A stretch of DNA of 17,621 nucleotides. Origin: an uncultured Planctomycetaceae bacterium. GTDB taxonomy: Bacteria > Planctomycetota > Planctomycetia > Pirellulales > Pirellulaceae. The notes below the pieces were generated by a model. It worked only from the letters and a program-made list of their open reading frames with translations. It was not told the DNA's origin and made no database searches. Position 1 is the first letter of the stretch, and each line of letters starts with the position of its first letter. A program made the position numbers and the translations under genes. The stretch covers positions 1-17,621 of the forward strand of contig CAIYOB010001245.1 of assembly GCA_903927685.1 (NCBI GenBank), written 5' to 3'. Below, in pieces: positions 1 to 7,786 of the stretch.

Positions 1-29
1 GATCTTGGCTCGATACTCCGTCGGACGGC

Positions 30-554
30 ATGAAAACGTCGAATCGGATGGGCGACGCTCCTCAGTTTTCTCTGTTATCTCCTGTTCAATCAATCCGCCT
101 GTCCTACGCCAACGGCATCTGGTTGGCCGACCTGGACGCTGACGCCTGGAAGCTGAAAGTCCACCACGGCTTCCTCCAGCCGTTCGGCAGCATCCTGGAG
201 CAGTTCGCCGAGCTGAAGTCCGACTACGAAATCGGGAAAGCCTCGCGGTACAAGCGAGCCAAGACCGGCATCATGACGCTGGGCTCCCACGCCGACTACC
301 ACTACCGGACCGAAGCCGCCTACTTCGGCGCCATGAAGATGGCCCGCGAAATGACGCGCAACAACCCGCTCGTGATGCAAGGCGTCCGCCGCCTGCAAAG
401 AGGGCAGAGCAGTGGAATGATGATTTGGCATCACGCTCCAGCCGTGAGCAGCCGGCTCAAGGTGACCCCCAGTTCGTCGACGGTATCCGGTTTCAGGATC
501 AGGCCGCGCACGCCCAGCCGCTGGGCCGCTTCCCGGTCTTCATCCCGCACGTAG
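30..554 (+). pseudogene. Truncated lambda-type phage portal protein (N-terminal fragment, prophage remnant)
   Basis: The frame is open from the left edge of the window (from base 3) to a stop at 552-554, but only part of it looks genuine. Residues of about 50-122 (bases about 177-395) read like the N-terminus of lambda-family portal proteins: a leader of the form SILEQFAELKSDYE, an R/K-rich turn (SRYKRAKTG), then HYRTEAAYFGAMKMAREMTRNNPLVMQGVRRL. Portal proteins form the ring through which DNA enters the phage capsid and are usually around 500 residues. Here the similarity stops abruptly after RRL near base 395, and the rest of the frame is antisense to the tail of the histidine kinase. Residues of about 30-48 (LDADAWKLKVHH) faintly resemble the late part of GpA-type terminase large subunits, which would fit a deletion joining terminase to portal; that part is weak. 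The true start is unknown. I read this as a decayed prophage edge, not a working gene. Confidence 0.6.
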
Positions 555-2725
555 CCGGACGTCAGCACGATCGTCAGATCCGGCCGGACGCCCTGGACGC
601 TCTCGATCAGCTCGAAGCCGTTCATCTCGGGCATGGCCAGGTCCGTCACCAACGCATCGAAGTCGTGAGGCCGCTCGGCAAACTCCCGGGCCGCCTGCAC
701 GGGATTGGTAAAGCCCGTCACGACGTATCCGAGACGCTGCAGCATGCGTTTCGCCAGGAATACCAGCGGCTCCTCGTCGTCCACGTACAGGACGCGCACG
801 CCTCGCGTTGCCGGCGGACCGGGCGCGCGGACTGGCGTTTCGGGTACGAGTTGTGTGGCAGGGAAGTACAGGCGAAAGGTCGAGCCGGCGCCGGGCCGAC
901 TGTCCACGGTGAGCGTGCCCTCGTGCCGCTTGACGATGCCCAGGACCACGGCCAGGCCGAGTCCGGTTCCGCGCCCGAGCGGCTTGGTGGTGAAGTACGG
1001 ATTGAAGATCCGAGCCTGCGTGGCATCGTCCATCCCGCAGCCGTTGTCGGCCACCGCCAGGCACGCATACTGTCCCGGCCGGAGGCCTGGGGCGACGGGC
1101 GGCTGATCGGCCTGCACTTCGACCGTCTCCAGCCGAAACTCGATCCACCCGTTTTTCAAACCGATCGCGTGAGCCGCATTGGTCGCGAGATTGATGATCG
1201 CTTGGTGCAACTGGCCGGGATCAGCCAGGATGGCGGGCACATCGGGCGCGAAACGGGATCGCAATTCGAGCGTGGCGGGCAAGGTCGGGCGGAGCAACCG
1301 CATGACCTCCTCGACCAGGGGCTGCAGTTCCGTAGGCTTTCGCTGCAGCTGCTGGGGCCGGCTGAAGGCCAGGATCTGCCGCACCAGGTCCGCGGCGCGG
1401 AGACAGCCCTTGGAAATCTCGTCCAGGCTGGCGAGGGCCGGGTGGCTGGCCGGCAGATCGAGCCGGGCAACTTCCGAATAGCCGTGGATGGCGTACAGGA
1501 TATTGTTGAAATCGTGGGCGATCCCACTGGCCAGATCCCCCAGCGACTCGAGCTTCTGCGACCGCAGCAACCATTCCTCTTGCCGCTTTCGGCCGGCGAT
1601 ATCGCGGAAGATCACGAGGGTTCCCGGCCGGCCTGCGGAGACGAACGGCACGGCCGAGTATTCGGCCTCCAAGGGGCTGCCGTCCAGCCGGAGCCAGCGC
1701 GCCTCGTCGGGCGGCGCGGCCGGGGAAGGAGCGGGCTCCCCCCGCAGACGAGCTTGGACGCGATCCCGGACATCGGGAGGCAGCCGCTCGGCTACGAGAG
1801 TCCCCAGCAGTTGATCCGAACGGACCGCCCCCAGCAACCGGATCGCAGGGTCGTTCAGGAAGGAAAACCGGCCATCCGTCTGGACAAAGATCCCGTCCGG
1901 GACGCTTTCCACCAAGGCGCGGAACCGTTCCTCGCTGGCCCGCAACGCCTCCTCGGCCTGCTTGCGTTCCGTCACATCCTGGACGATCGCCAGGATGCGG
2001 GCCTGGTCGCCCTCCGCGCTCAGCGTCGACGCCGAGACAGCCACCACGCGCTGGCGGCCGTCGGGCAAGGCCAGGCACCACTCTTCGCCGCGGCGGTCGC
2101 TCCCATCCAGCATCCGCTGGACCCACGTTTCCCCGCCGTGCGGGACCGGCTCCCCGTACGGGACGGCGGGCAACCCGCCGCAACGATTGACGTCCTCGAT
2201 GTTCATGCCCGAGATGTCCGCCAGGCGCTTGTTCCAAACCGTGAACCGCACGAACGGCGGCTCCGCGATCCGGTGGAAGACACAGATGCCATCCGCGGCG
2301 TGCTCGACGACGGCTCGGCGAAACGCGACTTCGCGGTTCAACTCCCGAATCGCGTGCTCGCGCTCGGAAACATCGCGCAGGACCAACAGTCCGAAGGGCT
2401 GCGGCTTGGTGTGGATCCGGCTGATCGTGATGTTCAGCGGAATGGCCGGCCAACCGTCCGTCTGCCAGGAATAGCCCTCGCGGGAGTGGAAAAAGTTGGT
2501 CCGATTCAACGACTGGGCCAGCTGCGAGGCGAGCTGTCCCGAATTGCTGCGAATGAAATCGGTGACGCGCCGCCCCGCCAGACGGTTCAGCTCCGTCCGC
2601 GCCAAGCGCAGACAGGCCGGATTGGCGGTCACGATGGTCAAGCGCTCGAGGTCAAAGACGATCAGCGCGTCATTCGACTCTTGGAATACCGCAAGTCCGA
2701 CTTCTTCGTTGGCGGCGAAGTGCAT
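431..2725 (-). CDS. Hybrid sensor histidine kinase with three PAS domains and a C-terminal receiver
   Basis: The product is a 764-residue soluble hybrid kinase. It has three PAS-like modules (residues about 8-125, 133-255 and 262-385, with PAC-type ends such as DVTERKQAEEAL), then a HisKA dimerisation domain with the phospho-acceptor His404 in GIAHDFNN. The HATPase domain follows (N-box near 512-516, G1 motif DNGCGM at 560-565, F-box NPYFTTK, G2 GTGLG at 586-590). The C-terminal receiver (about 643-760) has acidic residues Asp649/Asp650, phospho-acceptor Asp695 in VTDLAMP, Thr722/Ser723 and Lys745, so phosphorelay from His404 to Asp695 looks intact. No membrane segment is visible, so it should sense a cytoplasmic signal. 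The start at 2725 is set by a perfect AGGAGG at 2740-2735 with a 9-base spacer; the frame stays open far upstream, but that part is antisense-like shadow of the kinase gene. It lies 46 bases downstream of the Ser/Thr kinase gene, presumably in one operon. The input signal and output are unknown. Confidence 0.93.
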   Translation of the reverse strand: MHFAANEEVGLAVFQESNDALIVFDLERLTIVTANPACLRLARTELNRLAGRRVTDFIRSNSGQLASQLAQSLNRTNFFHSREGYSWQTDGWPAIPLNITISRIHTKPQPFGLLVLRDVSEREHAIRELNREVAFRRAVVEHAADGICVFHRIAEPPFVRFTVWNKRLADISGMNIEDVNRCGGLPAVPYGEPVPHGGETWVQRMLDGSDRRGEEWCLALPDGRQRVVAVSASTLSAEGDQARILAIVQDVTERKQAEEALRASEERFRALVESVPDGIFVQTDGRFSFLNDPAIRLLGAVRSDQLLGTLVAERLPPDVRDRVQARLRGEPAPSPAAPPDEARWLRLDGSPLEAEYSAVPFVSAGRPGTLVIFRDIAGRKRQEEWLLRSQKLESLGDLASGIAHDFNNILYAIHGYSEVARLDLPASHPALASLDEISKGCLRAADLVRQILAFSRPQQLQRKPTELQPLVEEVMRLLRPTLPATLELRSRFAPDVPAILADPGQLHQAIINLATNAAHAIGLKNGWIEFRLETVEVQADQPPVAPGLRPGQYACLAVADNGCGMDDATQARIFNPYFTTKPLGRGTGLGLAVVLGIVKRHEGTLTVDSRPGAGSTFRLYFPATQLVPETPVRAPGPPATRGVRVLYVDDEEPLVFLAKRMLQRLGYVVTGFTNPVQAAREFAERPHDFDALVTDLAMPEMNGFELIESVQGVRPDLTIVLTSGYVRDEDREAAQRLGVRGLILKPDTVDELGVTLSRLLTAGA

Positions 2726-2734
2726 GGGCCAAGT

Positions 2735-2740
2735 CCTCCT
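2735..2740 (-). promoter_or_regulatory. Ribosome binding site deciding the hybrid kinase start
   Basis: A perfect AGGAGG on the minus strand lies 9 bases before the ATG at 2725. It selects this start over the much longer open frame reaching 3331. It sits in the short gap after the upstream kinase gene's stop at 2772. Confidence 0.85.
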
Positions 2741-2771
2741 CACCGCGGCCGGTACCGCGGCCTGCCGGGAA

Positions 2772-4529
2772 TCAGCCGCCCGGCACCGAGCGGGCAACGC
2801 GGAATCCGTAAGTCCGGCAACGATAGGCCGGGTAACTGTACTGACAGCTCGCACTGTGGGTCGTGTCCGCCGGAGTATCGAACGCCCCCCCGCGTACCGG
2901 GCGGAACGGGCGGTCGTCTCCCCGGTCGTTTTCCATCCGGTGGGCGTCCGCACACCACTCCTGCACATTGCCGAGCATGTGATAGAGTCCGAAACCGTTC
3001 GGCAGTTTGCTGTGCACCGGATGCAAGGCGTGGCCGGAATTCGCCGCGTACCACGTGTAGTCCCCCAGCCGGTTCGGAGCATCGTCGACCGGCCACTGCT
3101 GCGGACTGCCGGCCCGGCAGGCGTATTCCCATTCCGCCTCGGTGGGCAGCCGATACTCGGCCGACTCGCGCCGGCTGAGCCACGTACAGAACGCCTGCGC
3201 GTCCTCCCACGAAACCTGGACGACGGGATGATCGTCTTGCTGCTGGTTCCACACGCCCGGATTACGCCAGTTGACCTCTGCAGCCTGACGCATCTGCCCG
3301 GACTTCTCGTCGAACGTGAACCCGCCGCCATCCAGTTCCGCAGTCGTCCGATAGCCGCTGGCGTCGACGAACACCCGAAATTGGCCGACCGTAACCTCGC
3401 AAGCTCCCAGATAGAACGGCGCTTCGACGCGCAGCAGGCGGTCGGCCGCTGAACCGGCCGCTGGACCTTGACCGGCTTCGAGGGCCGGGACGCGGACCTC
3501 GCCCGGCTCGATCAACACCAGCGCCATCCCCAGCGAGTTGACGTCCTGTTTCGGCGGCGGCACAGAAGCCTGCCCGGTCGTTTCGCTCGCCCCTCCCGCC
3601 TCCCCGCCGGCGCTCGTGTGGCCCGACACGCCAGACCACCAGAGCGCCGTCCCGGCCGCCAGCGTGGCCAGGACGCCGCCGATCGCCAACCGCATCCGCC
3701 GCTGTGACACCGAGGCCACGCCGGTGAGAGCCGCACGCAACGCCGCGCCGAACTCGCCGATCGACGCAAACCGCTCCTCGGGCTGCTGGGCCAGAGCCCG
3801 CATCAAGACCTTGTCCACCTGGCGATCCAGCCGGGGGTTCAGTTCCGAGGGTTTGCGGATCACGCCCAACGGCAGTTCGCCGCCGGTGAGCAGCTCATAG
3901 ACCATCGCGGCCAGCGAGTACTGGTCGACCCGTTGATCGATCGGCAGACCGTATTGCTGCTCGGGAGCCGTATAGCCCAAGGTCCCGAACGCCTGGCCGT
4001 GCTGCGTCAGCGCCCCCGCCTCGGCGACCAGGACGGCAATCCCGAAATCACCGACTTTGGGATACTCGGGATCCTGCAACAAAACGTTCTCCGGCTTGAG
4101 ATCGCGATGCACGATCCCCTCGTGATGGAGGGCTGCCAGGGCGCTGATCACCGGCTCGATGACGCGGAGCAGCGTCGGGGGAGGCAGCGGCCGCCCGGCC
4201 TTGATCCACGTCCGCAGGTTCCCGCCTTCCAAGTACTCGGTGATCAAATACGGGCCATGCTCGCACAAGCCGGCATCGTATACGGTCAGCACGTGGGGAT
4301 GCGCAACCTTGGCCAGGAGCCGGGCTTCGCGCTGGAAACGCTCCAGGCGCTCGGCGCGTCCGGAATCGTCGGAGCGGGTCACGAACTTGATCGCCACACT
4401 GCGATCCAGGGACGCTTGGTAGGCCCGGTAGACCGCGCCCGAAGCGCCCTCGCCGATTTTCTCCAGGATCTGGTATCCCGGCAGTTCCGGAACTCGGAAT
4501 GTCTCAGACGACGCGGCGGCACCCATCAT
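2772..4529 (-). CDS. Membrane Ser/Thr protein kinase with C-terminal FGE/SUMF1-like domain
   Basis: The product has 585 residues from the ATG at 4529. It carries a Hanks-type kinase domain at about 15-265: glycine loop GEGASGAV, VAIK lysine at about 48, catalytic HRDLKPEN at 141-148, DFG at 161-163, and TAPEQ in the activation segment. A single hydrophobic stretch at about 280-300 should be a membrane anchor, putting the rest outside the cytoplasm. Residues of about 332-582 form an FGE-sulfatase-like domain (EVTVGQFRVFV, VSWEDAQAFCTWLS, RLPTEAEWEYACRAG, LGNVQEWC, RGGAF, YGFRVAR). After RGGAF there is no cysteine where formylglycine-generating enzymes keep their catalytic pair, so it is more likely a binding domain than an oxidase. 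Kinase-FGE fusions are known, for example chlamydial Pkn1 and many in planctomycetes. A GTG at 4553 is in frame but lacks a ribosome site; ATG 4529 has AGGGAAG 10 bases upstream. The gene leads the operon with the hybrid histidine kinase. Confidence 0.9.
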   Translation of the reverse strand: MMGAAASSETFRVPELPGYQILEKIGEGASGAVYRAYQASLDRSVAIKFVTRSDDSGRAERLERFQREARLLAKVAHPHVLTVYDAGLCEHGPYLITEYLEGGNLRTWIKAGRPLPPPTLLRVIEPVISALAALHHEGIVHRDLKPENVLLQDPEYPKVGDFGIAVLVAEAGALTQHGQAFGTLGYTAPEQQYGLPIDQRVDQYSLAAMVYELLTGGELPLGVIRKPSELNPRLDRQVDKVLMRALAQQPEERFASIGEFGAALRAALTGVASVSQRRMRLAIGGVLATLAAGTALWWSGVSGHTSAGGEAGGASETTGQASVPPPKQDVNSLGMALVLIEPGEVRVPALEAGQGPAAGSAADRLLRVEAPFYLGACEVTVGQFRVFVDASGYRTTAELDGGGFTFDEKSGQMRQAAEVNWRNPGVWNQQQDDHPVVQVSWEDAQAFCTWLSRRESAEYRLPTEAEWEYACRAGSPQQWPVDDAPNRLGDYTWYAANSGHALHPVHSKLPNGFGLYHMLGNVQEWCADAHRMENDRGDDRPFRPVRGGAFDTPADTTHSASCQYSYPAYRCRTYGFRVARSVPGG

Positions 4530-4570
4530 GCCCCCCCAACTTCCCTGATTCACGGATTGATGTTAGACGG

Positions 4571-4600
4571 AGTCTAGCAGCCTTTGGATGGTCTTGTCAA
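4571..4600 (-). promoter_or_regulatory. Sigma70-like promoter for the Ser/Thr kinase operon
   Basis: On the minus strand a perfect -35 TTGACA (4600-4595) is followed after 18 bases by TAGACT (4576-4571), a 4/6 match to the -10 box. Transcription should begin near 4563-4565. That would leave only about 11 leader bases before the GTG at 4553 but about 35 before the ATG at 4529, which supports the ATG start. It sits in the roughly 120-base divergent gap before the plus-strand histidine kinase. Confidence 0.55.
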
Positions 4601-4650
4601 CGTAGCGGACCCGTCTCCCATCGGCTACCATAGGACGCAGGTGCCGTACC

Positions 4651-6222
4651 ATGAACGACTTGATGTTTCGTCACAGCGAATACCTGTTCCGCGCCTTGAT
4701 CGAGAATGCCCAGGACGTCATCGGGCTGATCTCGGCGGAGGGCGTCATTCTGTACGCCAGTCCCGCCGTGCGGCTGTTCGGCTGGGATCCGGACCAAGCC
4801 GTGGGGCGATCGATTTGGAGCCTCCTGCATCCCGACGACGTGCCCCGCGTACGGGCCAGCACCCAGGAGTTGGTGACCGAGCCCGGGCGCCGGCTCCGCC
4901 TCGAGTTCCGCACTCGCGACGCGCACGGGAATTGGCGGCACAAGGACGCCCTGCTGCACAACTTGCTGGACCATCCCGCAGTCCAGGCGATCGTGGTCAA
5001 CCAGCATGATATCACGGAGTTGAAGCAGTCGCAGGCCGATCTGAACGAACTGAACCTGCAGCTGTGGAACGAGATTCAGGGCCGCGAGCAGGCGGAGCAG
5101 CTGATTCGGCAGAGCGAACAGCGGTTTCGCAGCGTGGTCGAGGACCAGACCGAGTTCATCGTCCGCTGGAAGCCCGACGGCACGCGGACGTTCGTCAATT
5201 CCGCCTATTGCCGCTTCTTCGGCCGGACACGCGAGGAATTGATCGGCCAGAGCTTCTTCCCGCTGATCGTCGACGAAGAGAGCCGCCGGCAGGTCCGCGA
5301 ACTGACTTCGGTGTTGACTCCCGAGAATCCGATCGCCGCCTACGAGCACCGCGTCTGCCGGCCCGACGGCAGCTTCGGCTGGACGCAGTGGCATGACCGT
5401 GCGATCTTCGACGAAGAGGGACAGCTGATCGAATTCCAGTCGGTCGGGCGCGACATCACGGCTTGGAAAGAGACCGAAGAGCGTCTCCGGCAGCAGCACG
5501 AAGAACTGGCCCACGTCGCGCGAGTCAGCCTGATGGGCGAGATGGTCGCCGCGATGGGGCACGAGATCGGCCAGCCGTTGCACGTCATCTCGACGTTCGT
5601 CTCCGCCGCCAGCAAGATCCTGGACAGCGACTCGCCCGCCAGGCTCGAACAAGTCCGGCAATGGCTGTCCAAGGTGCAGGAGCAGGTCACGCGGGCGGGT
5701 GACATCATCCGGCGGTTGCGCGAGTTCACGCGGGCGGATGCCAGCCACCGCCAGCGGATCGACCTGAACGAGACCGTCCGCCAATCCCGCGAGTTGACCG
5801 CGGCCGACCTGCGGCGCCGCCGGGTCCGCTTGGAGCTGCGCCTGGCCCCCCACCTGCCCGCCGTCCACGCGGACCCGATTCAGATCGAACAGGTGCTGGT
5901 GAACCTGATCCGCAACGCGGCCGAAGCCATGCACGAGTGCGGCGAACCCGAGCGCGTCCTGGTCGTCACCACCAGCCGCGAAGGCCCTGACGTCCAGGTC
6001 GCGGTCCGCGACCGCGGGGTCGGCATGACCGACGAACAGTTGTCTCAGGCGGGCAAGGCGTTCTTCACCACCAAGCCCGAAGGCACCGGGATCGGCCTGG
6101 CCATCAGCCGCCGGATCATCGCCGAACACGGCGGGCGGCTGTGGCCGGAACGTAATCCCGACCAGGGCCTGACGTTCACCTTTGCGCTGCCCGGCTTGCC
6201 GAACGTTGAGGCCGGTCCCTGA
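4651..6222 (+). CDS. FixL-like PAS sensor histidine kinase (soluble)
   Basis: The product has 523 residues. It has two PAS domains (about 10-125, ending DITELKQ, and 155-275, ending RDITAWKE), separated by a helical linker. A FixL/DctB-type HisKA segment follows, with His304 in MGHEIGQPLH. The HATPase domain has an N-box NLIRNAAEA (418-426), DRGVGM (454-459), FFTTK and GTGIGLA (478-484). The sequence before His304 (HVARVSLMGEMVAAMGHEIGQPL type) is typical of kinases that pair with FixJ-like regulators. There is no membrane segment and no receiver domain. I see no haem-iron histidine that I can place with confidence, so the PAS ligand is unknown. The ATG at 4651 has only a weak AGG-type ribosome site. 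A FixJ-type regulator begins 173 bases downstream and is the obvious partner. The gene diverges from the kinase operon. Confidence 0.93.
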   Translation: MNDLMFRHSEYLFRALIENAQDVIGLISAEGVILYASPAVRLFGWDPDQAVGRSIWSLLHPDDVPRVRASTQELVTEPGRRLRLEFRTRDAHGNWRHKDALLHNLLDHPAVQAIVVNQHDITELKQSQADLNELNLQLWNEIQGREQAEQLIRQSEQRFRSVVEDQTEFIVRWKPDGTRTFVNSAYCRFFGRTREELIGQSFFPLIVDEESRRQVRELTSVLTPENPIAAYEHRVCRPDGSFGWTQWHDRAIFDEEGQLIEFQSVGRDITAWKETEERLRQQHEELAHVARVSLMGEMVAAMGHEIGQPLHVISTFVSAASKILDSDSPARLEQVRQWLSKVQEQVTRAGDIIRRLREFTRADASHRQRIDLNETVRQSRELTAADLRRRRVRLELRLAPHLPAVHADPIQIEQVLVNLIRNAAEAMHECGEPERVLVVTTSREGPDVQVAVRDRGVGMTDEQLSQAGKAFFTTKPEGTGIGLAISRRIIAEHGGRLWPERNPDQGLTFTFALPGLPNVEAGP

Positions 6223-6290
6223 GTCCGCTCGCCGGGTGCCTGTGGCCGAGTCCCGGGCGCCCACCGTCCGCGGCCATTCTGGAGACGCCG

Positions 6291-6322
6291 CAGGCAGCCC
6301 CCACCCAGGCAGCCCCCACCCA
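6291..6322. repeat. 15-bp tandem duplication
   Basis: The unit CAGGCAGCCCCCACC occurs twice in direct succession (6291-6305 and 6306-6320), followed by the first two bases of a third copy. It ends directly before the -35 box of the response regulator promoter. It looks like slippage or a small duplication and has no obvious coding role. Confidence 0.9.
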
Positions 6323-6323
6323 A

Positions 6324-6352
6324 TTGTCAGGCGGCAGGCGAAAGAACATACT
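6324..6352 (+). promoter_or_regulatory. Sigma70-like promoter for the FixJ-like regulator
   Basis: A -35 box TTGTCA (6324-6329, 5/6 match) is followed after 17 bases by CATACT (6347-6352, 4/6 match, with the key A and final T). Transcription should begin near 6359, giving a leader of about 37 bases to the ATG at 6396. This suggests the regulator can be expressed apart from the kinase upstream. Confidence 0.5.
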
Positions 6353-6395
6353 GGGGCCCAGCACCCGCTGCTCGCTTGCGAAGGGCCAGACCATC

Positions 6396-7019
6396 ATGTT
6401 CGCTGACGCCATCGTGTACATCGTGGACGACGAACCCGCCGCTTTGGAAGCCGTGTCCGCGCTGGTCGGCGTCATGGGACTCGCCTCCCGGGCCTACCGC
6501 TCGGCCGAAGAGTTCCTGGCCGCCTACGACGGGCACCGCCCCGGGTGCCTGGTGACGGACGTGCGGATGCTGGGCATGAGCGGCATCGAATTGCAGGAGC
6601 GCCTGGCGCGCCAGGGAATCACGCTGGCCGTCGTCGTCCTGACCGCTTATCCCGACACACAGACGACCGTGCGGGCGATCAAAGGCGGCGCGGTGACGCT
6701 GCTCGAAAAGCCGTGCCGGGACCAGGAACTGTGGGATGCGATCCGGACGGCGCTGGCCCATGACCGGGAAGAGAGCCGCCGGGAAGCGCGGCAGCGCGAG
6801 ATCCGCGAGCGGCTCGAGTCTCTGACGCCGGCCGAGCTGCAGGTCTTGGAGCGGATCGTCCAAGGCGACTCGAACAAGGCCATGGCTCGGCAGCTGGGCG
6901 TCAGCGTGCGGACCATCGAAGTCCGCCGGCAACGCATCTTCCATAAACTCGCCTCGGAATCCGTCGCCGAGCTGGTGCGGATGTACCTGGAAGCCCATCC
7001 CGGCAGCCCGGCGTCCTGA
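6396..7019 (+). CDS. FixJ-family response regulator (receiver plus LuxR HTH)
   Basis: The product has 207 residues. The receiver domain (about 5-120) has Asp11/Asp12, phospho-acceptor Asp55 in VTDVRM, Thr83 in LTAYPDT and Lys105 in LEKP. A charged linker leads to a LuxR-type helix-turn-helix (about 143-198: LTPAELQVLERIVQGDSNKA and VSVRTIEVRRQRIFHKL). The layout is that of FixJ/TodT regulators, which bind DNA as phosphorylated dimers and activate transcription. The residue after the VTDVRM motif is Leu where FixJ proteins usually have Pro. The start at 6396 follows GAAGGG (6380-6385, spacer 10) and sits just before the first receiver strand; a frame opening at 6324 is not credible because it begins inside the -35 box. 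It should be phosphorylated by the kinase encoded immediately upstream. Its target genes are not evident; the sigma factor gene downstream is one candidate. Confidence 0.93.
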   Translation: MFADAIVYIVDDEPAALEAVSALVGVMGLASRAYRSAEEFLAAYDGHRPGCLVTDVRMLGMSGIELQERLARQGITLAVVVLTAYPDTQTTVRAIKGGAVTLLEKPCRDQELWDAIRTALAHDREESRREARQREIRERLESLTPAELQVLERIVQGDSNKAMARQLGVSVRTIEVRRQRIFHKLASESVAELVRMYLEAHPGSPAS

Positions 7020-7068
7020 GCGTGCGCGGCCACTGCGACTTGCGGTTCGTTTCCCGCGTCAGCGAACG

Positions 7069-7084
7069 ATGTGGAAACCCACAT
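7069..7084. other. Short inverted repeat after the response regulator gene
   Basis: ATGTGG and CCACAT (7069-7074 and 7079-7084) are perfect 6-base arms around AAAC. No T-run follows. It could be a weak transcript end for the regulator or an operator ahead of the sigma factor; nothing decides between these. Confidence 0.3.
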
Positions 7085-7178
7085 GGAACCTGCGGAAACT
7101 GCGTCTGACCATTTCCTCCCCTCCGGCGTTTAATTGTCAGACAGACATCAAACCGTCGGCAGTGAGGGAGGAAAAGTG

Positions 7179-7766
7179 ATGGTGACCGTCAACGACAAAC
7201 TCGATTGGTCCGAGGAACTCGTCACCCGTTCGCGTCAGGGTGATCAACAGGCGTACGGCGATCTGGTTCGGCGCTACGAACAGCGCCTGTTCAACAGCCT
7301 CTTGCGCATCGTCAGCTCGCGCGGCGACGCCGAAGACCTGGTTCAGGAGGCCTTTGTCCAGGCCTACCTGAACCTGGCCGCCTTTCGCGGAAACTGCTCA
7401 TTCTATACCTGGCTGTATCGCATCGCGCTGAACCTGGCGTACAGCAACGCCCGTCGGCGGCGGGTGCGCAAGAAACTCGAGCGGACGCGGGAAGTCAGCG
7501 AGGATCTCCCGGCCGACGCGACCGCGTCCCCCAGCGCCCGCATGGAGCGGGCGGAGGAGTCGGAACGGATCCGCCGGGCCCTGGCGGCGCTCAGCGACGA
7601 GCATCGGACGCTGCTGGTCCTGCGCGGCATCGAAGGCTTCGACTACCAGACGATCGCCGAAGTCATGCACCTGAACCCGGGCACCGTCCGCAGCCGCCTG
7701 CACCGCGCCCGGGCGAACTTCCGGGACAACCTGCAGCGGGAAAGGCTCCCGATCCGGGTCGGCTGA
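7179..7766 (+). CDS. RNA polymerase ECF-type sigma factor
   Basis: The product has 195 residues, the usual ECF length. Region 2 spans about 20-92 (core-binding and -10 recognition: DLVRRYEQRLFNSLLRIV, the signature DAEDLVQEAFVQAY at 50-63, then FRGNCSFYTWLYRIALN). Region 4 spans about 130-182 (ALAALSDEHRTLLVLRGIEG, then the HTH TIAEVMHLNPGTVRSRLHRAR), which reads the -35 element. The ATG at 7179 follows GGGAGG (7166-7171) with a 7-base spacer and is preferred over upstream alternatives. No zinc-finger anti-sigma gene follows: the next gene is convergent. How this factor is held inactive is therefore not visible. A weak sigma70-like pair (CTGACC 7105-7110, 18 bases, TTTAAT 7129-7134) might drive it. 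I could not see a clear ECF autoregulatory promoter; a GGAAC at 7085-7089 and TCTGA at 7104-7108 are too close together. Confidence 0.93.
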   Translation: MVTVNDKLDWSEELVTRSRQGDQQAYGDLVRRYEQRLFNSLLRIVSSRGDAEDLVQEAFVQAYLNLAAFRGNCSFYTWLYRIALNLAYSNARRRRVRKKLERTREVSEDLPADATASPSARMERAEESERIRRALAALSDEHRTLLVLRGIEGFDYQTIAEVMHLNPGTVRSRLHRARANFRDNLQRERLPIRVG

Positions 7767-7786
7767 TCGCGAGCCGCATCTGCCCG

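Noticed and set aside
425..3178. 917-codon open frame on the plus strand opposite the hybrid kinase
   Set aside because: Its translation has no recognisable domain, is rich in Arg/Gln/Pro/Gly, and lies antisense to a gene with intact kinase motifs. Long antisense frames are expected in GC-rich codon-biased DNA.
2726..3331. N-terminal extension of the hybrid kinase up to 3331
   Set aside because: The extension is Arg/Ser/Thr/Pro-rich nonsense overlapping the kinase gene in another frame, while a perfect ribosome site precedes the ATG at 2725.
4597..6264. 555-codon minus-strand frame opposite the FixL-like kinase
   Set aside because: Low-complexity antisense translation with no domain; the plus-strand gene has all its catalytic motifs.
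7085..7108. ECF-type autoregulatory promoter (GGAAC and TCTGA) ahead of the sigma factor
   Set aside because: The spacing between the two elements is about 12 bases, shorter than the roughly 16 expected for ECF promoters.
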